Position numbers and translations under genes: made by a program. The notes below the pieces were generated by a model. The model saw only the letters and a list, made by a program, of their open reading frames with translations, was not told the DNA's origin and made no database searches. DNA of 26,637 bases from UBA3700 sp964478025 (GTDB lineage Bacteria > Bacillota > Clostridia > Christensenellales > UBA3700), in assembly GCA_964478025.1 (NCBI GenBank), contig CAYZGK010000020.1, positions 1 to 26,637 on the forward strand. The letters are read 5' to 3'. Below are positions 15,217 to 23,878 of this stretch, one piece after another (the stretch's first letter is position 1; every line of letters starts with the position of its first letter).

Positions 15217-16755
15217 ATGAAATTTACAGGTTTAATTATTATGGATGGTTATGGTATTAATGACTTTTGCCCAGCAAATGCCATTAGTGCTGAAACATCT
15301 AAAGAAGTTTTTGATATAATGTCATCTAATCCATCGACTCATATTCAAGCTTCAGGTTTAGCTGTAGGTCTTCCAGAAGGACAAATGGGTAACTCAGAAG
15401 TTGGTCATTTAAATATGGGCGCTGGTAGAGTTATTTATCAAGAATTAACAAGAATTACAAAATCTATAGAAGATGGTGATTTCTTTGAAAATCCAGCTTT
15501 AGTAAAAGTAATGAAAGCATGTAAAGAAAACAAAAAGCAATTACATGTAATGGGATTACTTTCTGATGGTGGTGTTCATTCTCACTATACACATTTGTTT
15601 GCTGTTATAAAGATGGCAAAACAAATGGGACTAGATAATATTTATATTCATTGCTTTATGGACGGAAGAGATACTCCTCCAACAAGCGGTAAAGGCTTTA
15701 TTGAGAAGTTAGTTGATTACACAAAAGAAATTAATTTTGGTAAGATTGCTACAATCTCAGGAAGATTCTATGCAATGGATAGAGATAATATTTGGGATAG
15801 AGTAGAAAAATCTTATACTGCACTTTGTGATGGAGAAGGAATTCAAGAAAATGATCCAATTCAAGCAATGCAAAATTCTTATGATAAAGGTGTAACAGAT
15901 GAATTTGTAATTCCTACTGTTATAAATGAAAACGGAAAACCTGTTGCTACTATAAATGAAGGGGATGGAGTTATATTCTTTAACTTTAGACCAGATAGAG
16001 CAAGACAAATTTCAAGATCATTTATTTACGAGGACTTTAAAGGATTTGCAAGAAAGAAAGGCTTCTTAAAAGTTAACTTTGTTTCATTTACAGAATACGA
16101 TGTTACATTTAACGATGCACTTGATGTTGCTTATAGAAAAGAATCTTATAGCAATACACTAGGTGAGTATTTATCTAAGAAAGGTTTAAAGCAATTTAGA
16201 ATTGCCGAAACTCAAAAATATGCACACGTTACATTCTTCTTTAATGGCGGCGTTGAAGCTCCAAATCCAGGCGAAGATAGAATCCTAATTGATTCTCCAA
16301 AGATTGCAACATTTGACTTAATGCCAGAAATGAGTGCTCCTCAAGTTTGTGCAAAAGCAATTGAGACAATAAAGAGTGGAAAATATGATGTTATGATTCT
16401 AAACTTTGCAAACTGTGACATGGTAGGACATACAGGAATTATTCCAGCCGCACAAAAAGCAGTAAGCGTAACAAGTAAATGTGTAAAAGAAGTTATAGAT
16501 GCTATTCTTTCTGTTGGTGGTCAAGCATTACTAACAGCAGATCATGGAAATGCTGATTGTATGATGACAAAGGAAGGTAAGCCATTTACTGCTCATACAA
16601 CAAATCCAGTACCATTTGTAGTAATAGGTGCAGATGGAGTTAAGGATTTGAAAAATGGTGGTAGACTTTGTGATATAGCTCCAACAATGCTAGACATTAT
16701 GGGCTTAGAGCAGCCAGAAGAAATGACTGGAAAATCTTTAATTATAAGATACTAA
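15217..16755 (+). CDS. gpmI: 2,3-bisphosphoglycerate-independent phosphoglycerate mutase
   Basis: This Mn-dependent enzyme of the alkaline phosphatase superfamily converts 3- to 2-phosphoglycerate. Seen: metal-binding D10 in IIMDGYG (usually DGWG), catalytic S60 in GNSEVGHLNMGAGR, the DGRDTPPTSG segment, DRDNIWDR, FFNFRPDRARQ, and the C-terminal metal sites NCDMVGHTG and TADHGNAD. Length 512 aa is normal. AAAGAGG precedes the start, 15 bases after tpiA, so the two are co-transcribed. A strong terminator follows. Confidence 0.97.
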   Translation: MKFTGLIIMDGYGINDFCPANAISAETSKEVFDIMSSNPSTHIQASGLAVGLPEGQMGNSEVGHLNMGAGRVIYQELTRITKSIEDGDFFENPALVKVMKACKENKKQLHVMGLLSDGGVHSHYTHLFAVIKMAKQMGLDNIYIHCFMDGRDTPPTSGKGFIEKLVDYTKEINFGKIATISGRFYAMDRDNIWDRVEKSYTALCDGEGIQENDPIQAMQNSYDKGVTDEFVIPTVINENGKPVATINEGDGVIFFNFRPDRARQISRSFIYEDFKGFARKKGFLKVNFVSFTEYDVTFNDALDVAYRKESYSNTLGEYLSKKGLKQFRIAETQKYAHVTFFFNGGVEAPNPGEDRILIDSPKIATFDLMPEMSAPQVCAKAIETIKSGKYDVMILNFANCDMVGHTGIIPAAQKAVSVTSKCVKEVIDAILSVGGQALLTADHGNADCMMTKEGKPFTAHTTNPVPFVVIGADGVKDLKNGGRLCDIAPTMLDIMGLEQPEEMTGKSLIIRY

Positions 16756-16772
16756 AAAACAAAAAAATCTAT

Positions 16773-16806
16773 AAAATGACACCAAGAAATTTTGGTGTCA
16801 TTTTTG
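16773..16806 (+). terminator. Terminator of the glycolytic operon
   Basis: Stem AAAATGACACCAA / TTGGTGTCATTTT with loop GAAATT, followed by T-rich sequence. It is symmetric enough to work on both strands. Confidence 0.9.
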
Positions 16807-16828
16807 CTTTTTAAGAAAAGATATATTA

Positions 16829-16857
16829 TTGTAAGAAATAGGAAAATATGATATTAT
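16829..16857 (+). promoter_or_regulatory. Promoter of the GH110-like gene
   Basis: TTGTAA (16829-16834), 17-base spacer ending in TGA, and TATTAT (16852-16857): an extended -10 promoter. AAAGGGG lies 13 bases before the ATG at 16887. Confidence 0.6.
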
Positions 16858-16886
16858 CAACGTATTAAAGGGGATAAATTATAAAA

Positions 16887-18530
16887 ATGGAAAAGAAAGA
16901 ATTGTTAGCAAAAAATTATGGGATTTTACCAGATGATAATAAAGACTGTTCACAAAATTTAAAGAAATTATTAGATGATGTTCAAAAAGAAACAAATCCA
17001 GTATTAATAAAGTTTGAAAAGGGAATATATAATATTTTTTCTGAAAATGCTCAAAATGAAGTATTTTATGTTACTAATACTTTAAGTGAACAGGATTTAA
17101 AAATTCCAGTTCACCATTTTGGAATAATATTAAGAAACTTAAATAATGTAGATATAGATTTTAATGGTGCAAAATTTTTATATAATGGAGTAATGACACA
17201 TATATTTATTGATAAATGCAATAACGTGAGTATAAAAAATCTTGAAATAGATCATTTGCGCCCACCATATTGTTCAGAAGTAAAATGTATAAAAAAGAGT
17301 GCGTTTAGTGCTGAATTTATAGTAAATAAAGATAGCACATACAAGTTTAATGGTAAAGAAATAATCTTTACGGGAGAGGACTGGGAGTTTTCAGGAATAA
17401 AGGATGCCAATATTGCTGGATATATTCCAAAAGCTAAAGATGGAAAAATTAGAAGAGGATTACATCCTTTTAGGCGTTCATATAAAATAGAAGAATTGGA
17501 AAAAGGGAAATTGCTTGTAAAATATTATCTTCCAACAAAAGTGCAAGAAGGGGCAACATATGCACTAATAAATACCAAAAGGTTAGAAAGTGGCATTGTT
17601 ATAAATGAATCAAGCAATATTTCTTTAGAAAACATAAAACAGCACTTTAATATGGCACAAGCTTTAGTTGCGCAAAGCAGTGAAAATATTACCATTAAAA
17701 ATTGTGAGTTTAAACCAGATAATAATTCAAATAGATGCATAGCTTCAATTGCGGACTTCATGCATTTTAATATGTGCAGAGGAAATATTGTTGTTGAAGG
17801 GTGTGAAGTTAAAGGTGCAAACGATGATGGAATAAATGTTCATGGAATAAATTTCCCTATAGAGAAAAAAGAAGGCAATAACATAGTTGTTAAATTCTCT
17901 CATAGAGAAACTTATGGATTTAATCCTTTTAGAAATGGTGATAAAATTGCCTTTATAAATAAGAAGACCTTATTAAAAGAAGGAGAGTCTATTTTACAAG
18001 AGAGTAAACTTATAGATAGTTATAGGATATCTATTGTTTTAGATAAAGATTATAAAATAGATACCTTAAATACTGTAATAGAGGATCTTTCAGCTAATCC
18101 TAATTTATATTATAAAAACAATAAGTTAACTGAAATAACAACAAGAGGTGTTTTAGTTACAACAAGAGGAAATGTTGAAATTTCCAATAATGTATTTGAT
18201 AATTTAGGGATGAGTGGTGTTCTTATTGCGGATGATGCCAATTCTTGGTATGAATCTGGTCAAGTAGAGAATGTTAAAATAAATAATAATGATTTTATTT
18301 ATTGTGGCGATGCAGGTGTTAATGTAAACCCAGAAATAAAGGAATATAAAGAATCTGTTCATAAAAATATTGTAATAGAGGGAAATAACATTAAAACAAA
18401 AGATAAAGATTTAGCAATAATTATAAAAGCTGCTGAAAATATTAGCATTAAAAACAACAATATTGTAGGCAATAAAGAACAAGATAAGCTAATAAAATTA
18501 GAAAATACATTAATGACTGATATTGATTAA
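16887..18530 (+). CDS. Right-handed beta-helix protein, GH110 (alpha-1,3-galactosidase)-like
   Basis: The 547-aa product has the Asn-ladder repeats of a parallel beta-helix (NNVDIDFNGAKF, NNVSIKNLEI, SNISLENI, ENITIKNCEF, GNVEISNNVFDNLG, ENISIKNNNI). Its layout resembles GH110: an N-terminal FYVTNTLSEQD..HHFGI segment, then FLYNGVMTHIFIDKC, a domain insertion around 130-230, and the conserved FMHFNMCRGNIVVEGCEVKG followed by ANDDGINVHG at 311-320. Known GH110 enzymes release terminal alpha-1,3-galactose, for example from blood-group-B-type glycans. There is no signal peptide, so this one should act inside the cell, perhaps on imported oligosaccharides; no transporter is adjacent. The fold is sure; the GH110 assignment is from motif memory and less so, and polysaccharide lyases or epimerases share the fold. 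It ends exactly against the convergent remnant gene. Confidence 0.7.
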   Translation: MEKKELLAKNYGILPDDNKDCSQNLKKLLDDVQKETNPVLIKFEKGIYNIFSENAQNEVFYVTNTLSEQDLKIPVHHFGIILRNLNNVDIDFNGAKFLYNGVMTHIFIDKCNNVSIKNLEIDHLRPPYCSEVKCIKKSAFSAEFIVNKDSTYKFNGKEIIFTGEDWEFSGIKDANIAGYIPKAKDGKIRRGLHPFRRSYKIEELEKGKLLVKYYLPTKVQEGATYALINTKRLESGIVINESSNISLENIKQHFNMAQALVAQSSENITIKNCEFKPDNNSNRCIASIADFMHFNMCRGNIVVEGCEVKGANDDGINVHGINFPIEKKEGNNIVVKFSHRETYGFNPFRNGDKIAFINKKTLLKEGESILQESKLIDSYRISIVLDKDYKIDTLNTVIEDLSANPNLYYKNNKLTEITTRGVLVTTRGNVEISNNVFDNLGMSGVLIADDANSWYESGQVENVKINNNDFIYCGDAGVNVNPEIKEYKESVHKNIVIEGNNIKTKDKDLAIIIKAAENISIKNNNIVGNKEQDKLIKLENTLMTDID

Positions 18531-18745
18531 TTAAAGGAACATAGTCATATAAAAAGGAATATATGTTGTATTCCCAACGCGTTTAATATCTTTTGAATAA
18601 ATTACAAAGTTAGTTTTTATTCTATCGGGGTATTTTTTATTAAATACATCAATCGACTTATGATTTGAATAAGAATAAGATTTTACTTCTATTGGAATTA
18701 ATTTTTTGCCTTCTGTTAAAATGAAAATATCAAAGCGGCGATAAA
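18531..18745 (-). pseudogene. C-terminal remnant of an AAA_14/DUF4143 ATPase
   Basis: About 70 residues remain of the C-terminal nuclease-like domain: RRFDIFILTEGKKLIPIEVKS, with the D...E-x-K pattern of the PD-(D/E)XK fold, then HKSIDVFNKKYPDRI and the typical ending IPFYMTMFL. The N-terminal Walker motifs are absent. The open frame continues upstream to an ATG at 18818, but those residues (IKRFLIFVH repeated) are only the translation of the 33-bp repeats next to it. The gene therefore lost roughly 330 codons, and its upstream repeat array now abuts the remnant. It is convergent with the beta-helix gene, with no gap. Confidence 0.8.
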
Positions 18746-18746
18746 A

Positions 18747-18835
18747 ATGCACAAATATTAAAAATCTTTTTATGTCAATATGCACAAATATTAAAAATCT
18801 TTTTATGCTATTATGCACAAATATTAAAAATCTTT
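18747..18835. repeat. Tandem repeat array, 33-bp period, three copies
   Basis: Copies begin at 18747, 18780 and 18813. The first two share their first 28 bases exactly (ATGCACAAATATTAAAAATC and onward); the third keeps 23. The last five bases of each unit vary. The array lies upstream (reverse strand) of the ATPase remnant and just after the stop of the next ATPase gene. Confidence 0.9.
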
Positions 18836-18873
18836 AAGTTAAATATTAAAGATAAATAAATGTATATTTGTTA

Positions 18874-20193
18874 TTAGATAAACATTACCATGTAGTGCGG
18901 TAGTGTTTTTTTATTATTGATTGTGCCTATATTTGAATTCGCCAATTTATATGCAATTTTGGGATTGTAGTCTAGAATGAATCTATTTAGAGAAGTTGTG
19001 GCGGTATTGCCAGCTTTTACTTCAATAGGAACTACTCCTCCATCTTTTTCAATTAAAAATTCAAGTTCATGATCATTGTCTGGCTTATAATAATATAGTT
19101 TATAACCATTTTTTGTTAGACATTCTGCTATTATATTTTCGTAAATTCCACCTTTAGCATTACCCTGTATAGTATTCATTAAAATAGCTTTTTTAACTTC
19201 AAATCCATATATTGCACATAGTAGGCCTGTATCATTTATATATAATTTAAATTGCTCATCAATACTATTTGCCATAAGTGGGATAAATGGTTCTTTTATG
19301 TTGTAACAAGGATTTACTAGGTTAGAGTCTTTTAACCACTGAACACTTCCACCGTATTTTTTGCTAGTTTGTCCTTTTTCTACAGTGGAATATTGAAATT
19401 TTGTTAATTCTTTTGCAAGTTGTTTAGGTATAGCATCGTAGCACTTTCTAACTTTTATTTTCTCAGTGCCTTTTGCGTGTTTAGAGATATCGTATTTATA
19501 ATCTTCTAATATTTTTTCTTGTATGTTTGTAACATTATTAAAATTATGGTTGATAGTATAATCAGCTACCACTTCAGGCATACCGCCAACGACCATATAT
19601 TCTCGAAATAGTTGCTCATATTTTTTGTTTAGTTCAGTTGGAATTGGATCATCTTTTGTAAAGTATTCTTTTAATATTGATATAGTTATATCATTATAGC
19701 CTTCAGCCCATAAGAATTCTTCAAAATCTAATGAATACATTGTCAAAAAAGTTTCATATCCAGTAGGAACTGATTCGGGTTCCTCAACGTTTTTATCTGC
19801 ATCTTCACCATAAGTAAGTCCTAATAAACTTCCAGAAGTTATTATGTCAAAACGTCCATCCTCTGCTAAAAATTTTAATGATGTTCGTGCTCTTCCGCAA
19901 GCCTGAATCTCATCGAGAAATATTAAAGTATCATGGGGTATTAATTGAATGTTTTTTACTTGTGCAGATAAATTTTTATAAATTGTCTCTGCATCCAAAC
20001 TATTTGCAAATATATTTTTTAACTCAGGATTTTTTATAAAATTTATTTCTATAAAAGACTTATATTGATTTTTGCCGAACTCACGCACAGTAAAAGTTTT
20101 ACCAACTTGTCTTGCTCCTTGTATCATTAAAGTGCTTTTTATATGGTTATTTTTCCAATTTAATAATTTTTGATATATTTTTCTTTGCAACAT
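18874..20193 (-). CDS. AAA_14/DUF4143 ATPase (439 aa)
   Basis: A P-loop ATPase with an N-terminal AAA domain: Walker A GARQVGKT at 26-33, Walker B LIFLDEIQ at 90-97, and SGSLLGL sensor-like segment. A winged-helix-like middle and a C-terminal DUF4143 domain follow with the PD-(D/E)XK-like pattern HELEFLIE...VPIEVKAG (E378, E391, K393). Length is usual. The start follows TAGGAG. No function is established for this widespread family; nucleic-acid-related or defence-related roles have been suggested, and such genes spread horizontally. It has its own promoter, and a 33-bp-period array lies just upstream of the -35 box. It is divergent from a second member of the family at 20643. Confidence 0.88.
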   Translation of the reverse strand: MLQRKIYQKLLNWKNNHIKSTLMIQGARQVGKTFTVREFGKNQYKSFIEINFIKNPELKNIFANSLDAETIYKNLSAQVKNIQLIPHDTLIFLDEIQACGRARTSLKFLAEDGRFDIITSGSLLGLTYGEDADKNVEEPESVPTGYETFLTMYSLDFEEFLWAEGYNDITISILKEYFTKDDPIPTELNKKYEQLFREYMVVGGMPEVVADYTINHNFNNVTNIQEKILEDYKYDISKHAKGTEKIKVRKCYDAIPKQLAKELTKFQYSTVEKGQTSKKYGGSVQWLKDSNLVNPCYNIKEPFIPLMANSIDEQFKLYINDTGLLCAIYGFEVKKAILMNTIQGNAKGGIYENIIAECLTKNGYKLYYYKPDNDHELEFLIEKDGGVVPIEVKAGNTATTSLNRFILDYNPKIAYKLANSNIGTINNKKTLPHYMVMFI

Positions 20194-20215
20194 AACAACT
20201 CATTCTCCTAAGATT

Positions 20216-20244
20216 ATTGTATTATAAAATTAGGCCATCGTCAA
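20216..20244 (-). promoter_or_regulatory. Promoter of the reverse-strand AAA_14 ATPase gene
   Basis: Reverse strand TTGACG (20239-20244) and TACAAT (20216-20221), 17 bases apart. The 33-bp repeats begin eight bases beyond the -35 box, a position suited to a regulator-binding site. Confidence 0.7.
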
Positions 20245-20251
20245 TACCTAT

Positions 20252-20301
20252 GGAATAAAATAAGAACATAAAAATATTAAAAAAGGAATAAAATAAGAAC
20301 A
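20252..20301. repeat. Direct repeat, 33-bp period, two copies
   Basis: GGAATAAAATAAGAACA occurs exactly at 20252-20268 and 20285-20301. The 16 bases between copies are AT-rich (TAAAAATATTAAAAAA). The repeat lies directly upstream of the promoter of the reverse-strand ATPase. Confidence 0.85.
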
Positions 20302-20344
20302 CTGTTAAAATTTTTTGGGTTAGAATTTTAGCTTAAAATATGTT

Positions 20345-20423
20345 AAAGGTGCAATTAATATCCTAAAAAACACTTGAAAAGGTGCAAATAATGCTCGAGA
20401 AAACACTCAAAAAGGTGCAATTG
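20345..20423. repeat. Imperfect tandem repeat, 33-bp period, three copies
   Basis: GGTGCAA recurs at 20348, 20381 and 20414. The first two units are about 25 of 33 bases identical and share AAACACT at the same internal position; the third is truncated after GGTGCAATTG. The sequence differs from the other arrays but the period is the same. It lies between the divergent ATPase promoters. Confidence 0.85.
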
Positions 20424-20572
20424 CTTATCTTAACTTTTACGAAATAGTTTGTTTGTATATAACTAAATTTTGTTAATGGTAAACTGAAAATGGCCAATTC
20501 AAACATCCTTGAATAATCCTTTTCTAACAATAGGAGATTTTGTCCAACTATCAAATTTTAGGGAAATGCTTC

Positions 20573-20618
20573 TTGACGTATAAACAAATGTATGATATTA
20601 TGACATTACAATGTATGA
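20573..20618 (+). promoter_or_regulatory. Promoter and possible operator of the forward AAA_14 ATPase gene
   Basis: TTGACG (20573-20578), 17-base spacer ending TGA, TATTAT (20596-20601): an extended -10 promoter. AATGTATGA is directly repeated at 20587-20595 and 20610-20618, bracketing the -10 box and +1, and the palindrome ACATT-AC-AATGT lies at 20603-20614. These look like repressor sites. Confidence 0.6.
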
Positions 20619-20642
20619 ATTGCATAAAAAAGGAGATAAAGT

Positions 20643-21863
20643 ATGTATATTAAAAGGCATATAAAGAAAACAATAGACGAATATTTAAGCGAGTTTTCTG
20701 CTGTTTTATTAACAGGTCCTAGACAAATTGGTAAGAGTACAGTTTTAGTCAATTCATATCCCGAAATACCATATCAAACATTGGATGATATGTTTGTTTT
20801 TCAACAAATGCATGAAGATAGTAAGGGTTATATTAAATCGTTAGGGAATCCAGTAATTTTTGATGAAATACAAAGAGCACCAAACTCGTTTTTGGATTTT
20901 AAATATTTGATTGATGAAAATAAAAAACCTGGAATGTATATTCTAACAGGCTCTCAAAAATTTGAATTAATGAAAGGAATAAGCGAAAGCTTGGCTGGAA
21001 GAGTAGGAATTTTAAATATGCTTGGCTTATCTAATAGGGAAATTTATAAGGATGAATTTTCAAAACCATTTATACCTACAACTGAATATTTTAATAACAG
21101 GAGCCCTAAGTTTACATTAGACAATGTTGAGTTGTGGAAAAGAATTCATAGAGGTTCCATGCCAGAATTGTATAGTAATAAAAATATTAATTGGGAAAGA
21201 TACTTTTCTTCGTATATTCAAACATATGTTAATAGGGATATTAATGAATTGGCCCAAGTGGGAAACAAATTAGCCTTTTCGCAATTTCTTACAGCGCTTG
21301 CAAGTCGAACGGGAGAGTTATTAAACTTGGCATCATTGGCGAATGATGTCGGTATAGATCAAAGGACGGCGAAGTCATGGCTATCTATTTTAGAAGCGAC
21401 TAATATGATAATTTTGTTGAAGCCTTTTTCTTTTAATGTTACAAAAAGAGTTGTAAAAACCCCTAAAGTATATTTTACGGATACAGGGTTGGTGTGCTAT
21501 TTGTGTAGGTGGTTAACTCCTGATACTGCTGAGAGAGGTGCAATGGCTGGAGCACTATATGAAACCTTTGTAATAAATGAGATTATTAAATCCTATTATA
21601 ATTCAGGAAAAGATTTAGATATGTATTTTTATAGAGATTCAAATGGCAGTGAAGTAGATTTGTTATTTTATCAAAATGGAACAATATATCCTATTGAAAT
21701 AAAAAAAACATCTAGTCCAAATATTAAAGATATTAAACATTTTAAGACGTTAAATAATGCATTTAATAATATCAAAATAGGTGAAGGTGGAGTAATTTGT
21801 AATTATGAAAAATTAGCTTTCCTAAGTGAAAATAACAAGGTTATTCCGATATCTTATATTTAA
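20643..21863 (+). CDS. AAA_14/DUF4143 ATPase (406 aa)
   Basis: Second complete member of the family, in divergent orientation to the first. Walker A GPRQIGKS at 25-32, Walker B VIFDEIQ at 71-77, sensor-like LTGSQKFELM, then SLAGRVGILNMLGLSNREIY, a helical region with EATNMIILLKPF, and the DUF4143 nuclease-like end SEVDLLFYQNG..YPIEIKK (D339, E352, K354). AGGAGAT lies ahead of the start. It belongs to a different branch from the reverse-strand ATPase (GPRQ versus GARQ Walker A, shorter N-terminal region), so the pair is not a recent duplication. Function not established. Confidence 0.9.
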   Translation: MYIKRHIKKTIDEYLSEFSAVLLTGPRQIGKSTVLVNSYPEIPYQTLDDMFVFQQMHEDSKGYIKSLGNPVIFDEIQRAPNSFLDFKYLIDENKKPGMYILTGSQKFELMKGISESLAGRVGILNMLGLSNREIYKDEFSKPFIPTTEYFNNRSPKFTLDNVELWKRIHRGSMPELYSNKNINWERYFSSYIQTYVNRDINELAQVGNKLAFSQFLTALASRTGELLNLASLANDVGIDQRTAKSWLSILEATNMIILLKPFSFNVTKRVVKTPKVYFTDTGLVCYLCRWLTPDTAERGAMAGALYETFVINEIIKSYYNSGKDLDMYFYRDSNGSEVDLLFYQNGTIYPIEIKKTSSPNIKDIKHFKTLNNAFNNIKIGEGGVICNYEKLAFLSENNKVIPISYI

Positions 21864-21910
21864 GATATGGTTTTATAAAACCAAAAAGTGCCGATATTTT
21901 CGGAATTTTT
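21849..21910 (+). terminator. Series of small hairpins ending in a T tract after the forward ATPase
   Basis: Three stems follow one another: ATATCTTA / TAAGATAT across the stop codon (21849-21868), GGTTTT / AAAACC (21869-21882), and CCGA / TCGG (21891-21903) followed by AATTTTTT. The last is short but has a proper T tail. Confidence 0.5.
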
Positions 21911-21951
21911 TAATTGGCAGAAAGTGAGAGTAATAGTATTTAAATGAGAAA

Positions 21952-21986
21952 AAACAAGGCGTTTTCGTTAGAAAGGCGCCTTGTTT
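21952..21986 (-). terminator. Terminator of the leucine-rich repeat gene
   Basis: Arms AAACAAGGCG (21952-21961) and CGCCTTGTTT (21977-21986); the inner TTTTC/GAAAG also pairs, giving a long stem with one bulge. On the reverse strand it is followed by TTTTTTC, so it terminates the leucine-rich repeat gene. Confidence 0.85.
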
Positions 21987-22011
21987 ATTGACATTATATT
22001 TTTTTTGATTT

Positions 22012-23598
22012 TTAATTACCCGTATAGCCCCAATTGATTTTTGCATCTGCGTTGTAGTATTGATTGGTGCTATCAAACGTACTGAGTTCAAGCCATCTTG
22101 AATTCCAGCCGTCAGGCTTTGAGGCTGCTTCGCAGTTGATTGTCAAAAGTTTTGTGCAGTAGGCAAATATACGGCAAGAAACACCGGAGACTGCTGGTGC
22201 GATAGTGGTAACTTGTATTGGAATTGTGATTGTTTCAAGACTTGAACAAGAATCAAAAGCGTAGTTGTCAATTGTGGTTACACCGGAGCCTATGGTTACG
22301 TCTACAAGGCTTTCGCAACTATTAAAAGCATTTTCTGTAATTGTATATATAGTGTTTGGTATAACGACTTTAGTAATTTTTTCGTAGCCGTGGAACACAT
22401 CTGTCCAAAGTTCATAGGAAGCACCATTGTAATTTTCTGGCAATGTTAGTTCTGTAGAGTCTCCTACATAGCCCATTAAATAAGTTTTATCGTTTGTTGT
22501 AAAGAAGTAATAACCATCTACATTTTTAAGGTTGGAGTCTCCGCTAAAGTTAATTTCTCTTTCGGCATAACGTCCAACACATCCGTTTTCGCTAGAGCCT
22601 TGTGTTATTGTAAGAGAACTGTTATTTTTTACTTCGACAAGCTTCGGACAGTAGTTGAACGCATAGTCTCCGATTGAAGTTACATTTTCAGGAATTGTAA
22701 TACTCATAAGTCCGGAGTTGTTAAATGCATATTTACCGATAGTGGTTACACTGTCCGGAATAGTGATTTCGTAAAGTCTATAGCACCACACGAACATGCT
22801 TTCGGAAATTTCGGTAAGGCTGTTTGATAGTTTTACTTTTCTTAACTCGGTGCAACTTTCAAAAACGCTTTCCCCGATAGATGTTACGCTGTCTGGAATA
22901 GAAATTTCTTTTAGGCTTGTACAAGAATCGAATGCATTATCACCGATTGTAGTTAAACCATCGGGAAGAGTGATTTCTTTTAAGTTTGAGCAAGATATAA
23001 ATGCATATGAGCCTATAGTTTTTACATTTTTACCAATAACAACTTTTTCTATTTTCTCATTTGCAGCAAATACAGTGGCAGTTTCTTCATCGTATTCGCT
23101 AATTCCTACAACATTTTTCCCATTATAGGTAGCAGGAATATAGACATTAATGCCAGTAAAATTGGATTCAAGTCCAGTGACAATATAATTGCCGTCCGTA
23201 TCTGTTGTATAAGTAAGAGCAGATGTGCCTAGGAAGGTATTTTCTACAGTTTTTGTGTCGGTTTTATCACAACCGTCACATTTTGCGGTTTCTGTGCCAT
23301 TCTCTGACTCGGTTGCATCGTTGTTGTAAACATAGTTTGTGAACGAGTGTGTATGAGTTGTAGATTCGCCTGAATTTTTTGTATTACTAGATTTACTAGC
23401 AAGCGTAGGAATAAGAATAATAAGTGCAAGTAAAACAACAACAATAGCAATGCCTACTATTATTGTTGTGCGTTTTCCAATTTTTGCACAAACTTTCATA
23501 TAAAAATTTACAAAAAAGTTTTGTTTTTTCTCTTCTTTTACAACTTCATGAGATTGTGTCTCATTTTCTAAGTTTGTTTCTTTTTCATTATTTTCCAT
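22012..23598 (-). CDS. Cell-surface protein with BspA-type leucine-rich repeats (LRR_5)
   Basis: Start at ATG 23598 (MENNEKETN) because AGGAGG lies just upstream; the frame is open 14 codons further but without a ribosome binding site. The 528-aa product has an acidic cytoplasmic N-terminus, one membrane segment at about 44-67, a Thr/Ser linker (THTHSFTNYVYNND), a CDGCDKTD zinc-ribbon-like element common in such Bacillota proteins, and then LRR_5 repeats of about 23 residues with the pattern LKEITLPDGLTTIGDNAFDS. About five repeats, an irregular insert near 300-360, and two to three more repeats follow. Such proteins are exposed and bind host or cell-surface ligands. Base composition is visibly less AT-rich than neighbours, hinting at transfer. 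The convergent terminator separates it from the ATPase. Confidence 0.88.
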   Translation of the reverse strand: MENNEKETNLENETQSHEVVKEEKKQNFFVNFYMKVCAKIGKRTTIIVGIAIVVVLLALIILIPTLASKSSNTKNSGESTTHTHSFTNYVYNNDATESENGTETAKCDGCDKTDTKTVENTFLGTSALTYTTDTDGNYIVTGLESNFTGINVYIPATYNGKNVVGISEYDEETATVFAANEKIEKVVIGKNVKTIGSYAFISCSNLKEITLPDGLTTIGDNAFDSCTSLKEISIPDSVTSIGESVFESCTELRKVKLSNSLTEISESMFVWCYRLYEITIPDSVTTIGKYAFNNSGLMSITIPENVTSIGDYAFNYCPKLVEVKNNSSLTITQGSSENGCVGRYAEREINFSGDSNLKNVDGYYFFTTNDKTYLMGYVGDSTELTLPENYNGASYELWTDVFHGYEKITKVVIPNTIYTITENAFNSCESLVDVTIGSGVTTIDNYAFDSCSSLETITIPIQVTTIAPAVSGVSCRIFAYCTKLLTINCEAASKPDGWNSRWLELSTFDSTNQYYNADAKINWGYTGN

Positions 23599-23878
23599 TG
23601 TTTTACCTCCTATGGAAATATACTTGAGTATTTTTAACATATTTGTTTGATTTTAGCAACCTTTTTGTATTTATTTATGCATGTCAATCTTACATAATCA
23701 CAAAAATAAGAAGTATTAAATACCTCCAATTTTCCACTAATAGGGGGAATTTGACTCAATATTAAGTTTTAGAGTAATGAAATAAATTAGAAATAGGCTT
23801 ATCCAAGTTGTTTAACATATATTCATTATAAGTTTGGGGATTAATATCATCTATTTTAAGTGTTTGCGTTATTGAAAA

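Noticed and set aside
18747..20423. CRISPR array
   Set aside because: Only two or three copies per array, units directly contiguous without unique spacers of regular length, three unrelated unit sequences, and no cas genes.
20363..20554. 63-aa reverse-strand open frame between the divergent ATPases
   Set aside because: No ribosome binding site, no recognisable motif, and it covers the 33-bp repeat array.
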